DNA of 64,000 nt from Rhizobium sp. SL42 (GTDB lineage Bacteria; Pseudomonadota; Alphaproteobacteria; Rhizobiales; Rhizobiaceae): contig NZ_CP063397.1 in the NCBI RefSeq assembly GCF_021729845.1, forward strand, positions 2,742,001-2,806,000, read 5' to 3'. Positions within the stretch are counted from its first letter, which is position 1; each line of letters starts with the position of its first letter. The notes under the pieces were generated by a model, which saw only the letters and a program-made list of their open reading frames with translations, ran no database searches and was not told the origin of the DNA. Shown here piece after piece: positions 34,193 through 43,534 of this stretch. The position numbers and the translations under genes were made by a program.

Positions 34193-34352
34193 TCTTCAAC
34201 GATCCAACCTCAAGGCCATGCATCCATGACTGCGCACCAAGGCTTTCCTGTGGCGTCAGTCGGTGCCGATCAAGAAACTGGCGCGGGCACATATGCGCCA
34301 TTACCCAAGCGGTGAGACCAAATCGCCGACCGGACCACGATTGGTCCGCTTG

Positions 34353-34790
34353 CTACAGCAGTCCGAGTTCCGCCAGCTCGCGTTTGAGCTCATCCGGCAT
34401 TGCTTCGAGATTGGCACCGGAGGCGCCGAGGTCGCGTGGGGCAGCATCAGGCTCGAGGTAGCGCCAGCCCTGAAACGGACGGCGCGGTACGGGTGAAGTC
34501 TCGATGACCTCCGGGCCGAGGATCAGTTCGCAACGGCTGATGCCGTCGCCACCGGTAAAGGTCTTGATGTCGAGCAGCACCTGGCGCGCCGCCACCTGCC
34601 CCTTGATGATCCAGTAGAGCGAACCGCCATCGAGCAACTCGTCGACGCGCTTCGGCACCATGCGCGTCACATGGCTGCTTTGCGGCTGCAGGCCGGCCGC
34701 GACCGAAACCAGCGCGCGCTCGGCGACCCATTCCCGCAGGTCTTCGATGGCATCGCAGCCGACACAGAGCTTGATCAGATGGAGCGTCAT
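34353..34790 (-). CDS. DUF1489 family protein
   Basis: A 145-residue protein matching the alphaproteobacterial DUF1489 family: MTLHLIKLCVGCDAIEDLREWVAE, HVTRMVPKRVDELLDGGSLYWIIKG and PRRPFQGWRYLEPDAAPRDL. It has two cysteines in LCVGC near the N-terminus and no signal or membrane segment. Function is not established. It lies between the phosphatase gene and the L-serine dehydratase gene on the same strand, with gaps of over 100 bp. Confidence 0.88.
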   Translation of the reverse strand: MTLHLIKLCVGCDAIEDLREWVAERALVSVAAGLQPQSSHVTRMVPKRVDELLDGGSLYWIIKGQVAARQVLLDIKTFTGGDGISRCELILGPEVIETSPVPRRPFQGWRYLEPDAAPRDLGASGANLEAMPDELKRELAELGLL

Positions 34791-34899
34791 GCCCCGGAGA
34801 TAGACGGTTCCGCGCCGCCGTCAAGAGGCGCTTGTGCCGCAGGCCGTGCCCTCCCCAGATGATCGACCATGCGGAGCGTCGGCGACAAGGACGGGTGCG

Positions 34900-36300
34900 T
34901 CAACATTCGACGACGTTGACCGCCAGGCCGCCCAGCGAGGTTTCCTTGTATTTTTCGTTCATGTCGTTGCCGGTCTGACGCATGGTCTCGATACAGGCGT
35001 CGAGCGGGACGAAATGCTCGCCATCGCCTTTCATCGCCAGTGAGGCAGCCGTGACCGCCTTGACCGCGCCCAGAGCGTTGCGTTCGATGCAGGGCACCTG
35101 CACGAGGCCGGCGATCGGATCGCAGGTCATGCCGAGATGATGTTCCAGCGCGATCTCGGCGGCATTCTCGATCTGCTCCGGCGATCCGCCCATCACGGCG
35201 GCCAGTCCGGCAGCAGCCATGGCCGAAGCCGAGCCGACCTCGCCCTGACAGCCGACTTCAGCGCCCGAGATCGAGGCATTGTGCTTGATGATCCCGCCGA
35301 TCGCAGCGGCCGTCAGCAGATAGTCGCGAATGCCTTCCTGATCGGCTTCCGGATGGAAATGCAGGTAGTAGCGCACGGTCGCCGGAACCACGCCGGCCGC
35401 ACCATTGGTCGGCGACGTGACGACGCGGCCACCGGCTGCATTCTCTTCGTTGACGGCCATGGCATAGACCGACAGCCAGTCATTGGCCAGAAGCGGGTTC
35501 TGCCGGTTGCTGCGCCATTCCTCCTGCAGCTTGTCATGGATCGACCGGGCGCGGCGGCGCACGTTGAGGCCGCCTGGAAGCCGGCCGTCCTGCTTCAGTC
35601 CGCGATCGATACAGCCGCTCATCGCGTCCCAGATCCGGTCAAGCCCGGCATCCAGCGTGGCGCGGTCCATTACCGCCTCTTCATTCGCCCGCTTCATCTG
35701 GGCAATGCTCAACCCGGAGCTTGCCGCCATGGCCAGCATCTCCTTGGCCGAGGCAAAGGGATAAGGAACCTTCTGCGTCGACGCCGCCTTCTTGTTCTTC
35801 TGCATCGCAAGTAGCTCGGTTTCGGTGACGACGAAGCCACCGCCGATGGAGAAATAGACCTGCGTGAGCAGCACACGGCCGTCACGATCGAGCGCAGTCA
35901 GGCGCATCGCATTGGCGTGGCCGGGCAGCGGCGTCTTCTTGTCGTAGACGAGATCGTCCTTTGGCTTGAAGCTGTAGCCGGGATGGCCGGGCGGCGTCAC
36001 GCGACCGGTGCGCTCGACTTCGGCGATGATGTCGTCCATCCGGTCCGGATCGACCTTGTCCGGCGCTTCCCCCATCAGGCCGATGATCACGGCATTGCCG
36101 GTGCCATGGCCGATGCCGGTATAGGCTAGCGAGCCGTGCAGGCTCGCCTTCAGCGCCGTCACATGCGCACCGGCGGGGCGCGGCCATTCGTCTGAAAGTA
36201 TCAGATCGAGAAACCGGTTGGCAGCCGTCATCGGTCCCATCGTATGGGAACTCGAAGGCCCTACCCCGATCTTGAAGACGTCGAAAACCGAAAGAAACAT
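34900..36300 (-). CDS. sdaA: L-serine ammonia-lyase (iron-sulfur L-serine dehydratase)
   Basis: A 466-residue single-chain enzyme converting L-serine to pyruvate and ammonia. The N-terminal beta domain ([23 protein letters not shown]) and C-terminal alpha domain are both present. Cysteines for the [4Fe-4S] cluster are visible in [10 protein letters not shown] and [19 protein letters not shown]. Length agrees with bacterial SdaA. The gene is not tightly linked to neighbours. A 33-codon ORF and a hairpin lie upstream on the same strand. Confidence 0.96.
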   Translation of the reverse strand: MFLSVFDVFKIGVGPSSSHTMGPMTAANRFLDLILSDEWPRPAGAHVTALKASLHGSLAYTGIGHGTGNAVIIGLMGEAPDKVDPDRMDDIIAEVERTGRVTPPGHPGYSFKPKDDLVYDKKTPLPGHANAMRLTALDRDGRVLLTQVYFSIGGGFVVTETELLAMQKNKKAASTQKVPYPFASAKEMLAMAASSGLSIAQMKRANEEAVMDRATLDAGLDRIWDAMSGCIDRGLKQDGRLPGGLNVRRRARSIHDKLQEEWRSNRQNPLLANDWLSVYAMAVNEENAAGGRVVTSPTNGAAGVVPATVRYYLHFHPEADQEGIRDYLLTAAAIGGIIKHNASISGAEVGCQGEVGSASAMAAAGLAAVMGGSPEQIENAAEIALEHHLGMTCDPIAGLVQVPCIERNALGAVKAVTAASLAMKGDGEHFVPLDACIETMRQTGNDMNEKYKETSLGGLAVNVVEC

Positions 36301-36423
36301 GGAACCGTCCTTCTGCCCTGCAAATTCCAGAGGCTAGAGGATCGCGTAGCACGAATGCGGGCAAGGATCGACATCGGCTTTGATCGACGCGACATCGAAG
36401 CGATTGAAATTGTCGCCGCAAAC

Positions 36424-36457
36424 GCAAACAGCGCGACCCGAAGACCGCGCTGTTTGC
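36424..36457 (-). terminator. Strong hairpin after a small ORF, possible terminator
   Basis: A perfect 12-bp inverted repeat (GCAAACAGCGCG at 36424-36435 and its complement at 36446-36457) with a 10-nt loop begins 20 nt beyond the stop of the 33-codon ORF. Only a weak T-rich stretch follows on the minus strand, so intrinsic termination is possible but not certain. Confidence 0.5.
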
Positions 36458-36476
36458 AATTGACTGCGTGTGAGCG

Positions 36477-36578
36477 TCACATGCTGCTGAAAAGATAGGC
36501 CAGGCAAAGAACGCCGGCAAACCCCATCAAAGCCCGAAAAGTAACACTCCAGCACGACTTCTGGACACTGCCTTCCAT
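36477..36578 (-). CDS. Small hydrophobic protein, 33 residues (candidate)
   Basis: The minus strand from 36578 encodes a 33-residue peptide starting MEGSVQKSCWSVTFRALM. The second half (MGFAGVLCLAYLFSSM) is hydrophobic enough for one membrane segment. A GGAG stands 5 nt before the ATG, and a strong hairpin follows 20 nt after the stop, so it has the layout of a separate small gene. I do not recognise a family. It precedes sdaA on the same strand but is separated by the hairpin. Too short for usual gene callers; expression is unproven. Confidence 0.45.
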   Translation of the reverse strand: MEGSVQKSCWSVTFRALMGFAGVLCLAYLFSSM

Positions 36579-36889
36579 GGAAACTCCAAATGAGAACGCA
36601 TCGTTAGAAAAAGCTGTCCCCCGACCGCCTTATGACGAACGATCTATTAAAATTCGCGGCCCTTCGCAACCGCAAAAAAGGCAAAAGAATGACGGTTTTT
36701 GCTAGGCAGATATGCATTCTGCGCATAGGCATGTGAAGTATCAATTACTTGCAACGAAAATTAGCAAATTCTGCGCGACTGCAACCTGCCTCATTTTGGC
36801 CCAAAACTATTTACGGTGGTTAATTTCCGTGGCGCCGGGGCAGCGCTGACGCTAAAGCTGAAGCATAAATTTCAAAGCGGAATCGCCCC
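36579..36889. other. AT-rich intergenic region upstream of DUF599 gene
   Basis: About 310 bp between the small ORF and the DUF599 gene, clearly richer in A+T than the surrounding coding DNA. It should hold divergent promoters. I see no open frame or RNA gene that I can support. Confidence 0.45.
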
Positions 36890-37582
36890 ATGACCGTGAC
36901 CGACTACTGCGCCATGGCGCTTTTTGTGTTTCTCTGGATGGCTTATGCCTGGATCACCGGGCAGAAACGCATCCTGAAGCGGACCAGTCTGACCATGGCC
37001 ATGGCGGAGCGCCGTCGGGAATGGATACTCAATTCGCTGACGCGCGACCTGAAGATGATCGACACCCAGATCATGGGTGGCCTGCAGAATGGAACGGCGT
37101 TTTTCGCCTCGACGACAATCTTTGCCATTGGCGGCTGCTTTGCCCTGCTCGGCGCGACCGAGCAGGTCGATGCGATCATCAAGGACATCCCCTATATCGT
37201 CCAAGGCGGTCGCGCGGCCTTCGAGATGAAGGTCAGCGGCCTGATCGCACTGTTTGCCTATTCCTTCTTCAAGTTCGGCTGGTCCTATCGGCTGTTCAAC
37301 TATTGCACCATCCTGTTCGGCACCATTCCGATGATGGCGGAGGCCGAGAAAGATCCAGCCAGGTCCCGCGAGGCGGCCGAAATCACGATCCGCATGAACA
37401 TTATCGCCGCAAGCCATTTCAACGCCGGCCTGCGCGCGATCTTCTATTCGATCGGCTATCTTGGCTGGTTCGTCAGCCCGTACATCTTCATGCTGACGAC
37501 GGTGCTTGTCTTCATCGTGTTGCTGCGCCGGCAATTCTTCTCCGAAGCACGGTTGGCGCTGTTGAGCGACCGGGAACGCTGA
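36890..37582 (+). CDS. DUF599 domain-containing membrane protein
   Basis: A 230-residue protein with about four transmembrane segments, matching DUF599: N-terminal YCAMALFVFLWMAYAWI, the cytosolic MAERRREWILNSLTRDLKMIDTQIMGGLQNGTAFFASTTIFAIGG, and C-terminal GYLGWFVSPYIFMLTTVLVFIVLLRRQF. Function is unknown. It begins after a long AT-rich leader and is followed on the same strand by the DUF1624 gene. Confidence 0.88.
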   Translation: MTVTDYCAMALFVFLWMAYAWITGQKRILKRTSLTMAMAERRREWILNSLTRDLKMIDTQIMGGLQNGTAFFASTTIFAIGGCFALLGATEQVDAIIKDIPYIVQGGRAAFEMKVSGLIALFAYSFFKFGWSYRLFNYCTILFGTIPMMAEAEKDPARSREAAEITIRMNIIAASHFNAGLRAIFYSIGYLGWFVSPYIFMLTTVLVFIVLLRRQFFSEARLALLSDRER

Positions 37583-37704
37583 CGCCACGGGGAGCCAGAA
37601 ACGATGCCGATGCGCAGTCATGAAAACGCCGCCTTTGACGTCTTTGCCACGGACCCGGCACAGACACGGTGTCAGCGCAGACCATCGGATCGGAAGGACG
37701 CAAC

Positions 37705-38670
37705 GTGGCGGAAATGAACAGCGCGGCAGTGGCAAAGGCAAGACACCGGCTGTTGTGGCTCGATGCCACAAGGGGCATCGCCCTGATCGCCATGGCGACC
37801 TACCACTTCTCTTGGGATCTCGAGTTTTTCGGCTATCTGGCGCCTGGCACATCGACGGAGGGCTTCCTGCGGCTCTACGCACGGATGATCGCGTCCAGCT
37901 TTCTCTTTCTTGCCGGCTTCAGCCTTTTCCTCGCCCACTATCCGCAACTGAAGCTGAAGGCCTTTCTCCAGCGCCTGGTCGTGATCGTTGCTGCGGCACT
38001 GGCGATTTCGGCAGCCACATGGTGGTTCGTTCCCGACGGCTGGATCTTCTTCGGCATCCTGCATTGCATCGCCACGGCCAGCGTCATCGGCTTGCTGTTT
38101 CTGCGCCTTCCGCCTGCACTGACGCTGACCGCTGCGATCGGAGCTTTCGCGCTGCCAAACCTGTGGCGTTCGGACATCTTCGATGCGCCGGGGCTTTGGT
38201 TTGTCGGCCTGTCGCACAATCTGCCGCGGTCGAACGACTATGTCCCGCTTCTGCCCTGGCTTGGCGCGCTGCTATGCGGCATCGCCGTTGCCCGTATCCT
38301 GCACGATCGCAACGGCTTTGCCCGGCTTGCCAAACTGCCCGCAGGACCGGCCTGGCTGCGCTGGGGTGGTCGCCATAGCCTGATCATCTACCTGCTGCAT
38401 CAGCCGATCCTGTTTGCCCTTGTCTATGGCGTATCGCTGGTGATGCCGGCGGCAAAACCCGATCCGGCGATCACCTATATCAACAGCTGCGAGAGCGGCT
38501 GCCAGGCCGAGGGCAGCAGCCAGGCGGTGTGCCAGCGCTTTTGCGGCTGCACCTTAGAGCGCCTGCAACAGCAATCGCTGCTCGAACCACTCCAGTCTGG
38601 CGCAATCCTGCCGGATCAGGATGAGCGCATCCTAAAGCTTGCAAGTGAGTGTTCGACAACGAGTCAGTGA
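37705..38670 (+). CDS. DUF1624 / heparan-alpha-glucosaminide N-acetyltransferase-like membrane protein
   Basis: A 321-residue polytopic membrane protein with about eight helices. The motif RLLWLDATRGIALIAMATYHFSWDLEFFGYL is typical of the DUF1624/acyltransferase_3-like group. After the last helix there is a cysteine-rich tail (NSCESGCQAEGSSQAVCQRFCGC), unusual and probably extracytoplasmic. I chose the GTG at 37705 because GGAAGGA lies 6 nt upstream; an in-frame GTG at 37669 is possible. The acceptor of the acyl transfer is unknown. The methyltransferase gene follows closely. Confidence 0.85.
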   Translation: MAEMNSAAVAKARHRLLWLDATRGIALIAMATYHFSWDLEFFGYLAPGTSTEGFLRLYARMIASSFLFLAGFSLFLAHYPQLKLKAFLQRLVVIVAAALAISAATWWFVPDGWIFFGILHCIATASVIGLLFLRLPPALTLTAAIGAFALPNLWRSDIFDAPGLWFVGLSHNLPRSNDYVPLLPWLGALLCGIAVARILHDRNGFARLAKLPAGPAWLRWGGRHSLIIYLLHQPILFALVYGVSLVMPAAKPDPAITYINSCESGCQAEGSSQAVCQRFCGCTLERLQQQSLLEPLQSGAILPDQDERILKLASECSTTSQ

Positions 38671-38694
38671 CAACAGCTCGAACGCAAGCTGGCC

Positions 38695-39165
38695 ATGAAT
38701 GCCTACAGGCAGCAGCCCTTGCGTTATCCATGGCCGCCCATGCTGTTTGGGATCGCAATCATTGCCGCCCTGCTCGCGCACAAACTGATCGGCATCCTGC
38801 CGCTTGGCGGCGGCTCATGGCGATCGCTTGCCGGACTGTTACTCGCTGCATTTGCCGTCGCGATCGACGTCTGGGCGGCAAAGACTTTGATCGATTCCCA
38901 CACGCCGGTCATGCATACCAGCTGCGCACAGCGGCTCGTCACCACCGGACCGTTCAGGTTCAGCCGTAATCCGATCTATCTTGGCTATACGCTGATGACG
39001 GTCGCTCTTGGCCTGATCACCGGCAATGCCTGGTTCCTGATCACAGGCTTGATCGCCGCCGCGGTGACCGGCCTGGTCGCCGTTCGCTGTGAGGAAATGC
39101 ACCTGCTGGCGCGCTTCGGCATCGATTTTGAACAATATTGTCGCCAGACGCGCCGCTGGATCTAG
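38695..39165 (+). CDS. Isoprenylcysteine carboxyl methyltransferase (ICMT/PEMT-like) family protein
   Basis: A 156-residue integral membrane protein with about four helices and the family C-terminal motif: GPFRFSRNPIYLGYTLM, then RCEEMHLLARFGIDFEQYCRQTRRWI. Bacterial members methylate lipids or other membrane-linked substrates with S-adenosylmethionine; isoprenylated proteins are not expected here. It follows the DUF1624 gene by 24 bp and is convergent with the MerR gene. Confidence 0.88.
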   Translation: MNAYRQQPLRYPWPPMLFGIAIIAALLAHKLIGILPLGGGSWRSLAGLLLAAFAVAIDVWAAKTLIDSHTPVMHTSCAQRLVTTGPFRFSRNPIYLGYTLMTVALGLITGNAWFLITGLIAAAVTGLVAVRCEEMHLLARFGIDFEQYCRQTRRWI

Positions 39166-39214
39166 GATCATCCAGAAACCGCGTTCCGCGACAGCCACCT
39201 TTGGCCCGGATCGA

Positions 39215-39601
39215 TCAGCTACCCACGCCGATTTCCACCAGACGGGTCAGGCAGGCTTCCTCGGCATGATTGAGCTCGGCCAGCGTCTCGTCGATGTCGC
39301 GGCGTTTCTGGCGCAGCTCCTCGCGCTTCTCGTCGATGCGCTTCATCATCAGCTTCAACTGACCGATTTCGCCCGGCGGCTCCTTGTAGACGTGCACGAT
39401 CTCGCGGATTTCCGCGATGGTGAAGCCAATGCGGCGTCCACGCAGGATTTCCTGAAGCAGACGGCGATCCGCCGAGCGGTAGAGACGGGTTCTCCCACGC
39501 CGCTCGGGATGAAGCAGACCCTCATCCTCGTAGAAGCGTAGAGTGCGCGTCGACACGCCGAATTCCCGTGTCAGCTCGGTGATGCTATAAAACTTCTTCA
39601 C
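39215..39601 (-). CDS. MerR family transcriptional regulator (GnyR/LiuR-like)
   Basis: A 128-residue MerR protein with the winged [74 protein letters not shown] followed by a coiled-coil. This matches the regulators of leucine/acyclic terpenoid catabolism (LiuR/GnyR) best. The start is GTG at 39601: AGGA lies 6 nt upstream, and an apparent ATG one base earlier runs directly into a stop. No liu genes are in the window, so the target is elsewhere or different. Confidence 0.88.
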   Translation of the reverse strand: MKKFYSITELTREFGVSTRTLRFYEDEGLLHPERRGRTRLYRSADRRLLQEILRGRRIGFTIAEIREIVHVYKEPPGEIGQLKLMMKRIDEKREELRQKRRDIDETLAELNHAEEACLTRLVEIGVGS

Positions 39602-39660
39602 ATGCGTTCCTGTCCAATCAAGAACCGACAGCATATTTACATTTACGTAAAAGTCAATTT

Positions 39661-41088
39661 TTAGCTGCCGATTCCGATGCCGAACCACCATGTGGCAAGA
39701 CCGAGGAAGCTGAAGAAGCCGGTCGTATCGGTAATCGCGGTGACGAACACGGCGGAAGACACCGCCGGGTCGGCACCAGCGCGTACCAGCAGGATGGGGA
39801 TGGTGATGCCGGCCATCGCTGCGGCGAACATGTTGATCAGCATAGCGGTGGTGATCAATCCGCCGATATGGATATCCTGGAACCAGATCGCCGCCACCGT
39901 GCCGACGAGACAGCCGAACAGCACGCCGTTGATCAGCCCGACGCCCGCCTCGCGACGTGCGACGCGCCAGGCGTTGTGGATGTCCAGATTGCGGGTCGCC
40001 AGCGCCCGGACGGTCACTGTCATCGTCTGCGAACCGGCATTGCCGCCCATGCCGGCAACGATCGGCATCAGGATGGCAAGCGCAACGACCTGTTCTATGG
40101 TCGCCTCGAACAGCGAAATGACCGATGCGGAGACGAACGCGGTGAACAGGTTGACCGCAAGCCATGGCACGCGCGAGCGTGACGTCTCCGCAATATTGTC
40201 GGACAGTTCCTCATCGCCGACGCCGCCAAGGCGCATGAGGTCTTCCTCGGCCTCTTCCTGGATCACATCGACCACGTCGTCGATGGTCAGCACGCCGACC
40301 AACCGACCGCTTTCGTCGACGACGGCAGCCGACAGAAGGTCATATTGCTCGAAAAGCTGCGCCGCCTCTTCCTGATCCATTTCGGCCGGGATCGGATGGT
40401 TGGTCTCGCGCATGATGGTTTCGATCTTCACCAGCCGCTTGGTGCGCAGGATGCGATCAAGGTCGATGACGCCGAGCAGCTTGAAGGTCGGGTCGATGAC
40501 GAAGATCTGGGTAAAGCTTTCCGGCAACCCTTCCTCGTCGCGCATGTAGTCGATCGTCTGGCCAACCGTCCAGAACGGTGGCACGGCGACAAACTCGGTC
40601 TGCATGCGCCGGCCGGCCGAGCTTTCCGGGTAGTCGAGCGCCCGGCGCAGGCGCACCCGCTCGGTGAACGGCAGCTGCGCCAGGATCTCGTCGCGGTCTT
40701 CCTGGTCGAGGTCTTCGAGAATGTAGACGGCATCGTCCGAATCGAGGTCGCCGATCGCTGCCGCGATCTGGGCGTTCGGCAGGTGACCGACGATCTGCAA
40801 CCGGATGGCCTCATCGACTTCGGTCAGTGCCGTCATGTCGAAATCGTCGCCGAGCAGGCGCACAAGCGCGATACGTTGATCCGGCTGGATAGCCTCGATC
40901 AGGTCGCCGAGTTCAGACTCGTGCAGGCGGGCGACATGCTGGCGCAGGAAGAGAAGATCGCGGTCGGCAATGGCAGCACCGACGATCGCCAGAAAATCCA
41001 GGCGGATCGAACCGTCATCCGCATAGATATCCGCGTGATCTTCGTCGGCAAGGGCGCGGCTACGGATGTCGTCCTCGGTCTCCGTCAT
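39661..41088 (-). CDS. mgtE: Magnesium transporter MgtE
   Basis: A 475-residue protein with the complete MgtE plan: N-terminal superhelical domain (about 30-135), a tandem CBS pair (about 140-265: IDLDRILRTKRLVKIETIM and VGVLTIDDVVDVIQEEAEEDLMRLGGV), and five C-terminal transmembrane helices with the pore signature PIVAGMGGNAGSQT. MgtE is a Mg2+-gated channel. No M-box leader sequence is recognised before the start. The gene is followed by the MerR gene. Confidence 0.95.
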   Translation of the reverse strand: MTETEDDIRSRALADEDHADIYADDGSIRLDFLAIVGAAIADRDLLFLRQHVARLHESELGDLIEAIQPDQRIALVRLLGDDFDMTALTEVDEAIRLQIVGHLPNAQIAAAIGDLDSDDAVYILEDLDQEDRDEILAQLPFTERVRLRRALDYPESSAGRRMQTEFVAVPPFWTVGQTIDYMRDEEGLPESFTQIFVIDPTFKLLGVIDLDRILRTKRLVKIETIMRETNHPIPAEMDQEEAAQLFEQYDLLSAAVVDESGRLVGVLTIDDVVDVIQEEAEEDLMRLGGVGDEELSDNIAETSRSRVPWLAVNLFTAFVSASVISLFEATIEQVVALAILMPIVAGMGGNAGSQTMTVTVRALATRNLDIHNAWRVARREAGVGLINGVLFGCLVGTVAAIWFQDIHIGGLITTAMLINMFAAAMAGITIPILLVRAGADPAVSSAVFVTAITDTTGFFSFLGLATWWFGIGIGS

Positions 41089-41332
41089 AAAAGCACCCTC
41101 GCCTCATTCTGGTCTGCCGCGCCCGACCGCCGAAGAATGGCGGCAAAAAATGCATTGTCAACAACTGCATAGCGATCTGATCTCGCCCGGATGTGCAAAT
41201 GCGAAGGCTCCCTGCTAACCTATTGCCGCAGCCCGGTCGAGTCCTGTCTTGACGGATCGCAAGGCCTGCCTTGCCCGCCACAGCCAGGAGCCTCCAACGG
41301 CCCGAAACGCGAGACCTCAGACCACAGTGACA

Positions 41333-41821
41333 ATGTTATCCATCCGCCGCTATCCCGATCCCGCCCTGAAAAGCCGCTGCTCCGAAGTTACCGTATTCGA
41401 CGCTGACCTGAAGGCGCTGGCGGACAACCTGCATGCGGCAATGACGGCCGCGCCGGGCGTCGGCATCACCGCCGCCCATTGCGGCATCCTCCAGCGCGTC
41501 GTCGTGCTCGACCTGCCGGAACTCGGCGGTCGCCGCGACTATGTCAATCCGGAACTTCTTGCCGCATCGGACGATACGATGGAACACACCGAAGGCAGCG
41601 TTTCCATGCCGGGCATGACCGAAACGATTGCGCGCCCTCGCCTGATCGAGATTCGCTACCGGACACTTGATGGACAGAAGAGGTTCGAAACGCTGGAGGA
41701 CTTTGCAGCGATCTGCATGCAGCACGAAATAGACCAGCTCGACGGCCTGTTCTGGATCCACAGGCTGTCGCGACTGAAGCGCGAGCGCCTGTTGAAGAAA
41801 TGGGAAAAGCAGGCGCGCTGA
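41333..41821 (+). CDS. Peptide-deformylase-like protein lacking metal ligands
   Basis: A 162-residue protein with the peptide deformylase fold: MLSIRRYPDPALKSRCSEV, then degenerate copies of all three motifs. Motif 1 GxGLAAxQ is GVGITAAH (Gln lost); motif 2 EGCLS is EGSVS (metal Cys is Ser89); motif 3 HExxH is HEIDQ (His131 and Glu132 kept, second His is Gln135). Two of three metal ligands are missing, so it is unlikely to be a normal deformylase. The ATG at 41333 was chosen because the protein then starts like PDF. The reading frame is otherwise intact. Confidence 0.87.
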   Translation: MLSIRRYPDPALKSRCSEVTVFDADLKALADNLHAAMTAAPGVGITAAHCGILQRVVVLDLPELGGRRDYVNPELLAASDDTMEHTEGSVSMPGMTETIARPRLIEIRYRTLDGQKRFETLEDFAAICMQHEIDQLDGLFWIHRLSRLKRERLLKKWEKQAR

Positions 41822-41902
41822 CATGTGATCCGCGAACCTGACCTCGAACAAAGCGCGCTCCCGCGCGTTTGGTTTGTACTTTCGAGGCGAAGGAGCAGAT
41901 CG

Positions 41903-42415
41903 ATGGCCAAGGACAACCGCAAGACCGAATTTTCCCGCGAAGACGATTACCGCGACTACGAGCAGCGCGATATCGACAATGGCTGGCCCTATGCCGACGG
42001 GTCCGGCGCCACGGCCGAGCCTGTCGAGAACCACGGTTACGGCGAGACCGGCGCCAATTTCGATCGCGATCGCAACAAGGGCTTCGGCGTGAGCACGGTC
42101 GAGGCAAACGGCCTGCAGCCTCAACCGGCCACGCCTGCCCTCTCGGCCAACGATCACAGCGACGACGACGACCAGCTCGAATCGGATATCGACGCGGCGC
42201 TTTCGGATTTCGACCACAATATCCTGGCCGGGATCGACATCCAGGTTGATGGACAGGCTGGCGGTCATCTGGTGACGTTGCGCGGCGCCGTTGATACGGC
42301 CGAGGAACGTCGCAGCATCGAGTTGAAGGTGCTGGCGCTCAACGGTGTCCGCGCTGTGCACAACCATATCACCACGCTCGGCATCGACAGCCACATTCCC
42401 GGCGATGCCGATTGA
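41903..42415 (+). CDS. BON domain-containing protein
   Basis: A 170-residue acidic protein. The N-terminal two thirds is low-complexity and charged (KDNRKTEFSREDDYRDYEQRDIDNGWPYADG). The C-terminal part is a BON domain (LESDIDAALSDFDHNILAGIDIQVDGQAGGHLVTLRGAVDTAEERRSIELKVLALNGVRAVHNHI). BON domains are linked to lipid/membrane binding and osmotic stress. No signal peptide is visible. GGAG lies about 8 nt before the ATG at 41903. A bidirectional terminator separates it from the convergent tRNA gene. Confidence 0.87.
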   Translation: MAKDNRKTEFSREDDYRDYEQRDIDNGWPYADGSGATAEPVENHGYGETGANFDRDRNKGFGVSTVEANGLQPQPATPALSANDHSDDDDQLESDIDAALSDFDHNILAGIDIQVDGQAGGHLVTLRGAVDTAEERRSIELKVLALNGVRAVHNHITTLGIDSHIPGDAD

Positions 42416-42478
42416 TTGCCGACGCAAGCCAATTGACGCCATAGATCAGACCAAAACACTGTTCGTGCGGCAGAAAAC

Positions 42479-42509
42479 AAAAAACCCGGCCAAAGGCCGG
42501 GTTCTTTTT
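42479..42509. terminator. Bidirectional intrinsic terminator
   Basis: A 7-bp GC stem (CCCGGCC 42485-42491 and GGCCGGG 42495-42501) with an AAA loop is flanked by an A-run on the left and TTCTTTTT on the right. It can end transcripts of the BON gene from the left and of tRNA-Leu from the right. Confidence 0.88.
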
Positions 42510-42593
42510 GGTGCGGTCGAGAAGACTCGAACTTCCACGTCTTGCGACACAGCGACCTCAACGCTGCGCGTCTACCAATTCCGCCACGACCGC
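42509..42593 (-). tRNA. tRNA-Leu (anticodon GAG)
   Basis: An 85-nt class II tRNA on the minus strand. The 7-bp acceptor stem (GCGGTCG with CGACCGC) is perfect, and CCA is encoded at the 3' end (42511-42509). The anticodon loop TTGAGGT gives GAG, reading CUC/CUU leucine codons. The D-arm GGAATTGGTAGAC, long variable arm and TTCGAGTC T-loop are all present. The terminator follows at once. Confidence 0.97.
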
Positions 42594-42807
42594 ATCGTGG
42601 TAGGCGCCGAATTGCTCCGGCGGGGCTGCATGTAGCAAAAGCATCCGGGGTCCACAAGCCCGCCGTGACAGTTTTTTGAAAAATCGGTTCCACCGGTGGA
42701 TAAGCCTGTGAACAGCCGGAGGCGACGGGCTGCCAACTCCTCTTGAAGTCCGGGGCTTTTCTTGCCAAGTAAAGGGAAAACAAGGGTTTTCACCCGAGGC
42801 AGATTTC

Positions 42808-43530
42808 ATGCAACGCACCGATCTCGATCTCTCCATGCTGGCCGCTGACGGCTGTCCCCCCATTCGCTGGCGGATCACCGAAGGGCTTGTTCCCTATGAA
42901 GAAGCCGTGGCCGAAATGGAGCGCCAGGTCGCGGCCATCGCAGATGGCACGGCCGACGAACTGGTCTGGCTGCTCGAACATCCGCCGCTCTATACCGCCG
43001 GCACCAGCGCCGATTCCGCCGACTTGATCCAGCCGGATCGCTTTCCGGTCTTTGCCACCGGCCGCGGCGGCGAATATACCTATCACGGGCCCGGCCAGCG
43101 GGTGGCCTATGTCATGCTCGACCTCAAGCGGCGGCGCCAGGACGTGCGCGCTTATGTTGCTGCGCTCGAAGAGGTCGTGATCCGCACGCTCGACAGCATG
43201 AATGTCCGTGGCGAACGGCGCGAAGATCGGGTTGGTGTCTGGGTACGCCGGCCGGAAAAGCCCCTTTTGCCCGACGGCACGATGGCGGAAGACAAGATTG
43301 CGGCACTCGGCATCCGCTTGCGCCGGTGGGTGAGCTTTCACGGCCTGTCGATCAATGTCGATCCGGACCTCGACCATTTTTCCGGCATCGTGCCCTGCGG
43401 AATCAGCGCCTACGGCGTGACGAGCCTTGTCGATCTGGGGCTGCCGGTGATGATGACCGATGTCGACATGCGGCTGCGCGATGCATTCGAAGAGGTTTTC
43501 GGCGAGACGGCCAACGACAGCACGGCGTGA
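42808..43530 (+). CDS. lipB: Lipoyl(octanoyl) transferase LipB
   Basis: A 240-residue enzyme that transfers octanoate from acyl-carrier protein to lipoyl domains. Signatures are [24 protein letters not shown] and the catalytic cysteine in [17 protein letters not shown], with the lysine in [20 protein letters not shown] replaced by the context [12 protein letters not shown]; the family Lys is in DKIAALG. Length is normal. It stands alone, convergent with the XRE regulator gene. Confidence 0.95.
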   Translation: MQRTDLDLSMLAADGCPPIRWRITEGLVPYEEAVAEMERQVAAIADGTADELVWLLEHPPLYTAGTSADSADLIQPDRFPVFATGRGGEYTYHGPGQRVAYVMLDLKRRRQDVRAYVAALEEVVIRTLDSMNVRGERREDRVGVWVRRPEKPLLPDGTMAEDKIAALGIRLRRWVSFHGLSINVDPDLDHFSGIVPCGISAYGVTSLVDLGLPVMMTDVDMRLRDAFEEVFGETANDSTA

Positions 43531-43534
43531 AGCC

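Noticed and set aside
36872..37882. 336-codon minus-strand frame opposite the DUF599 gene
   Set aside because: The plus-strand frame has membrane helices and the DUF599 pattern; this one is composition-driven.
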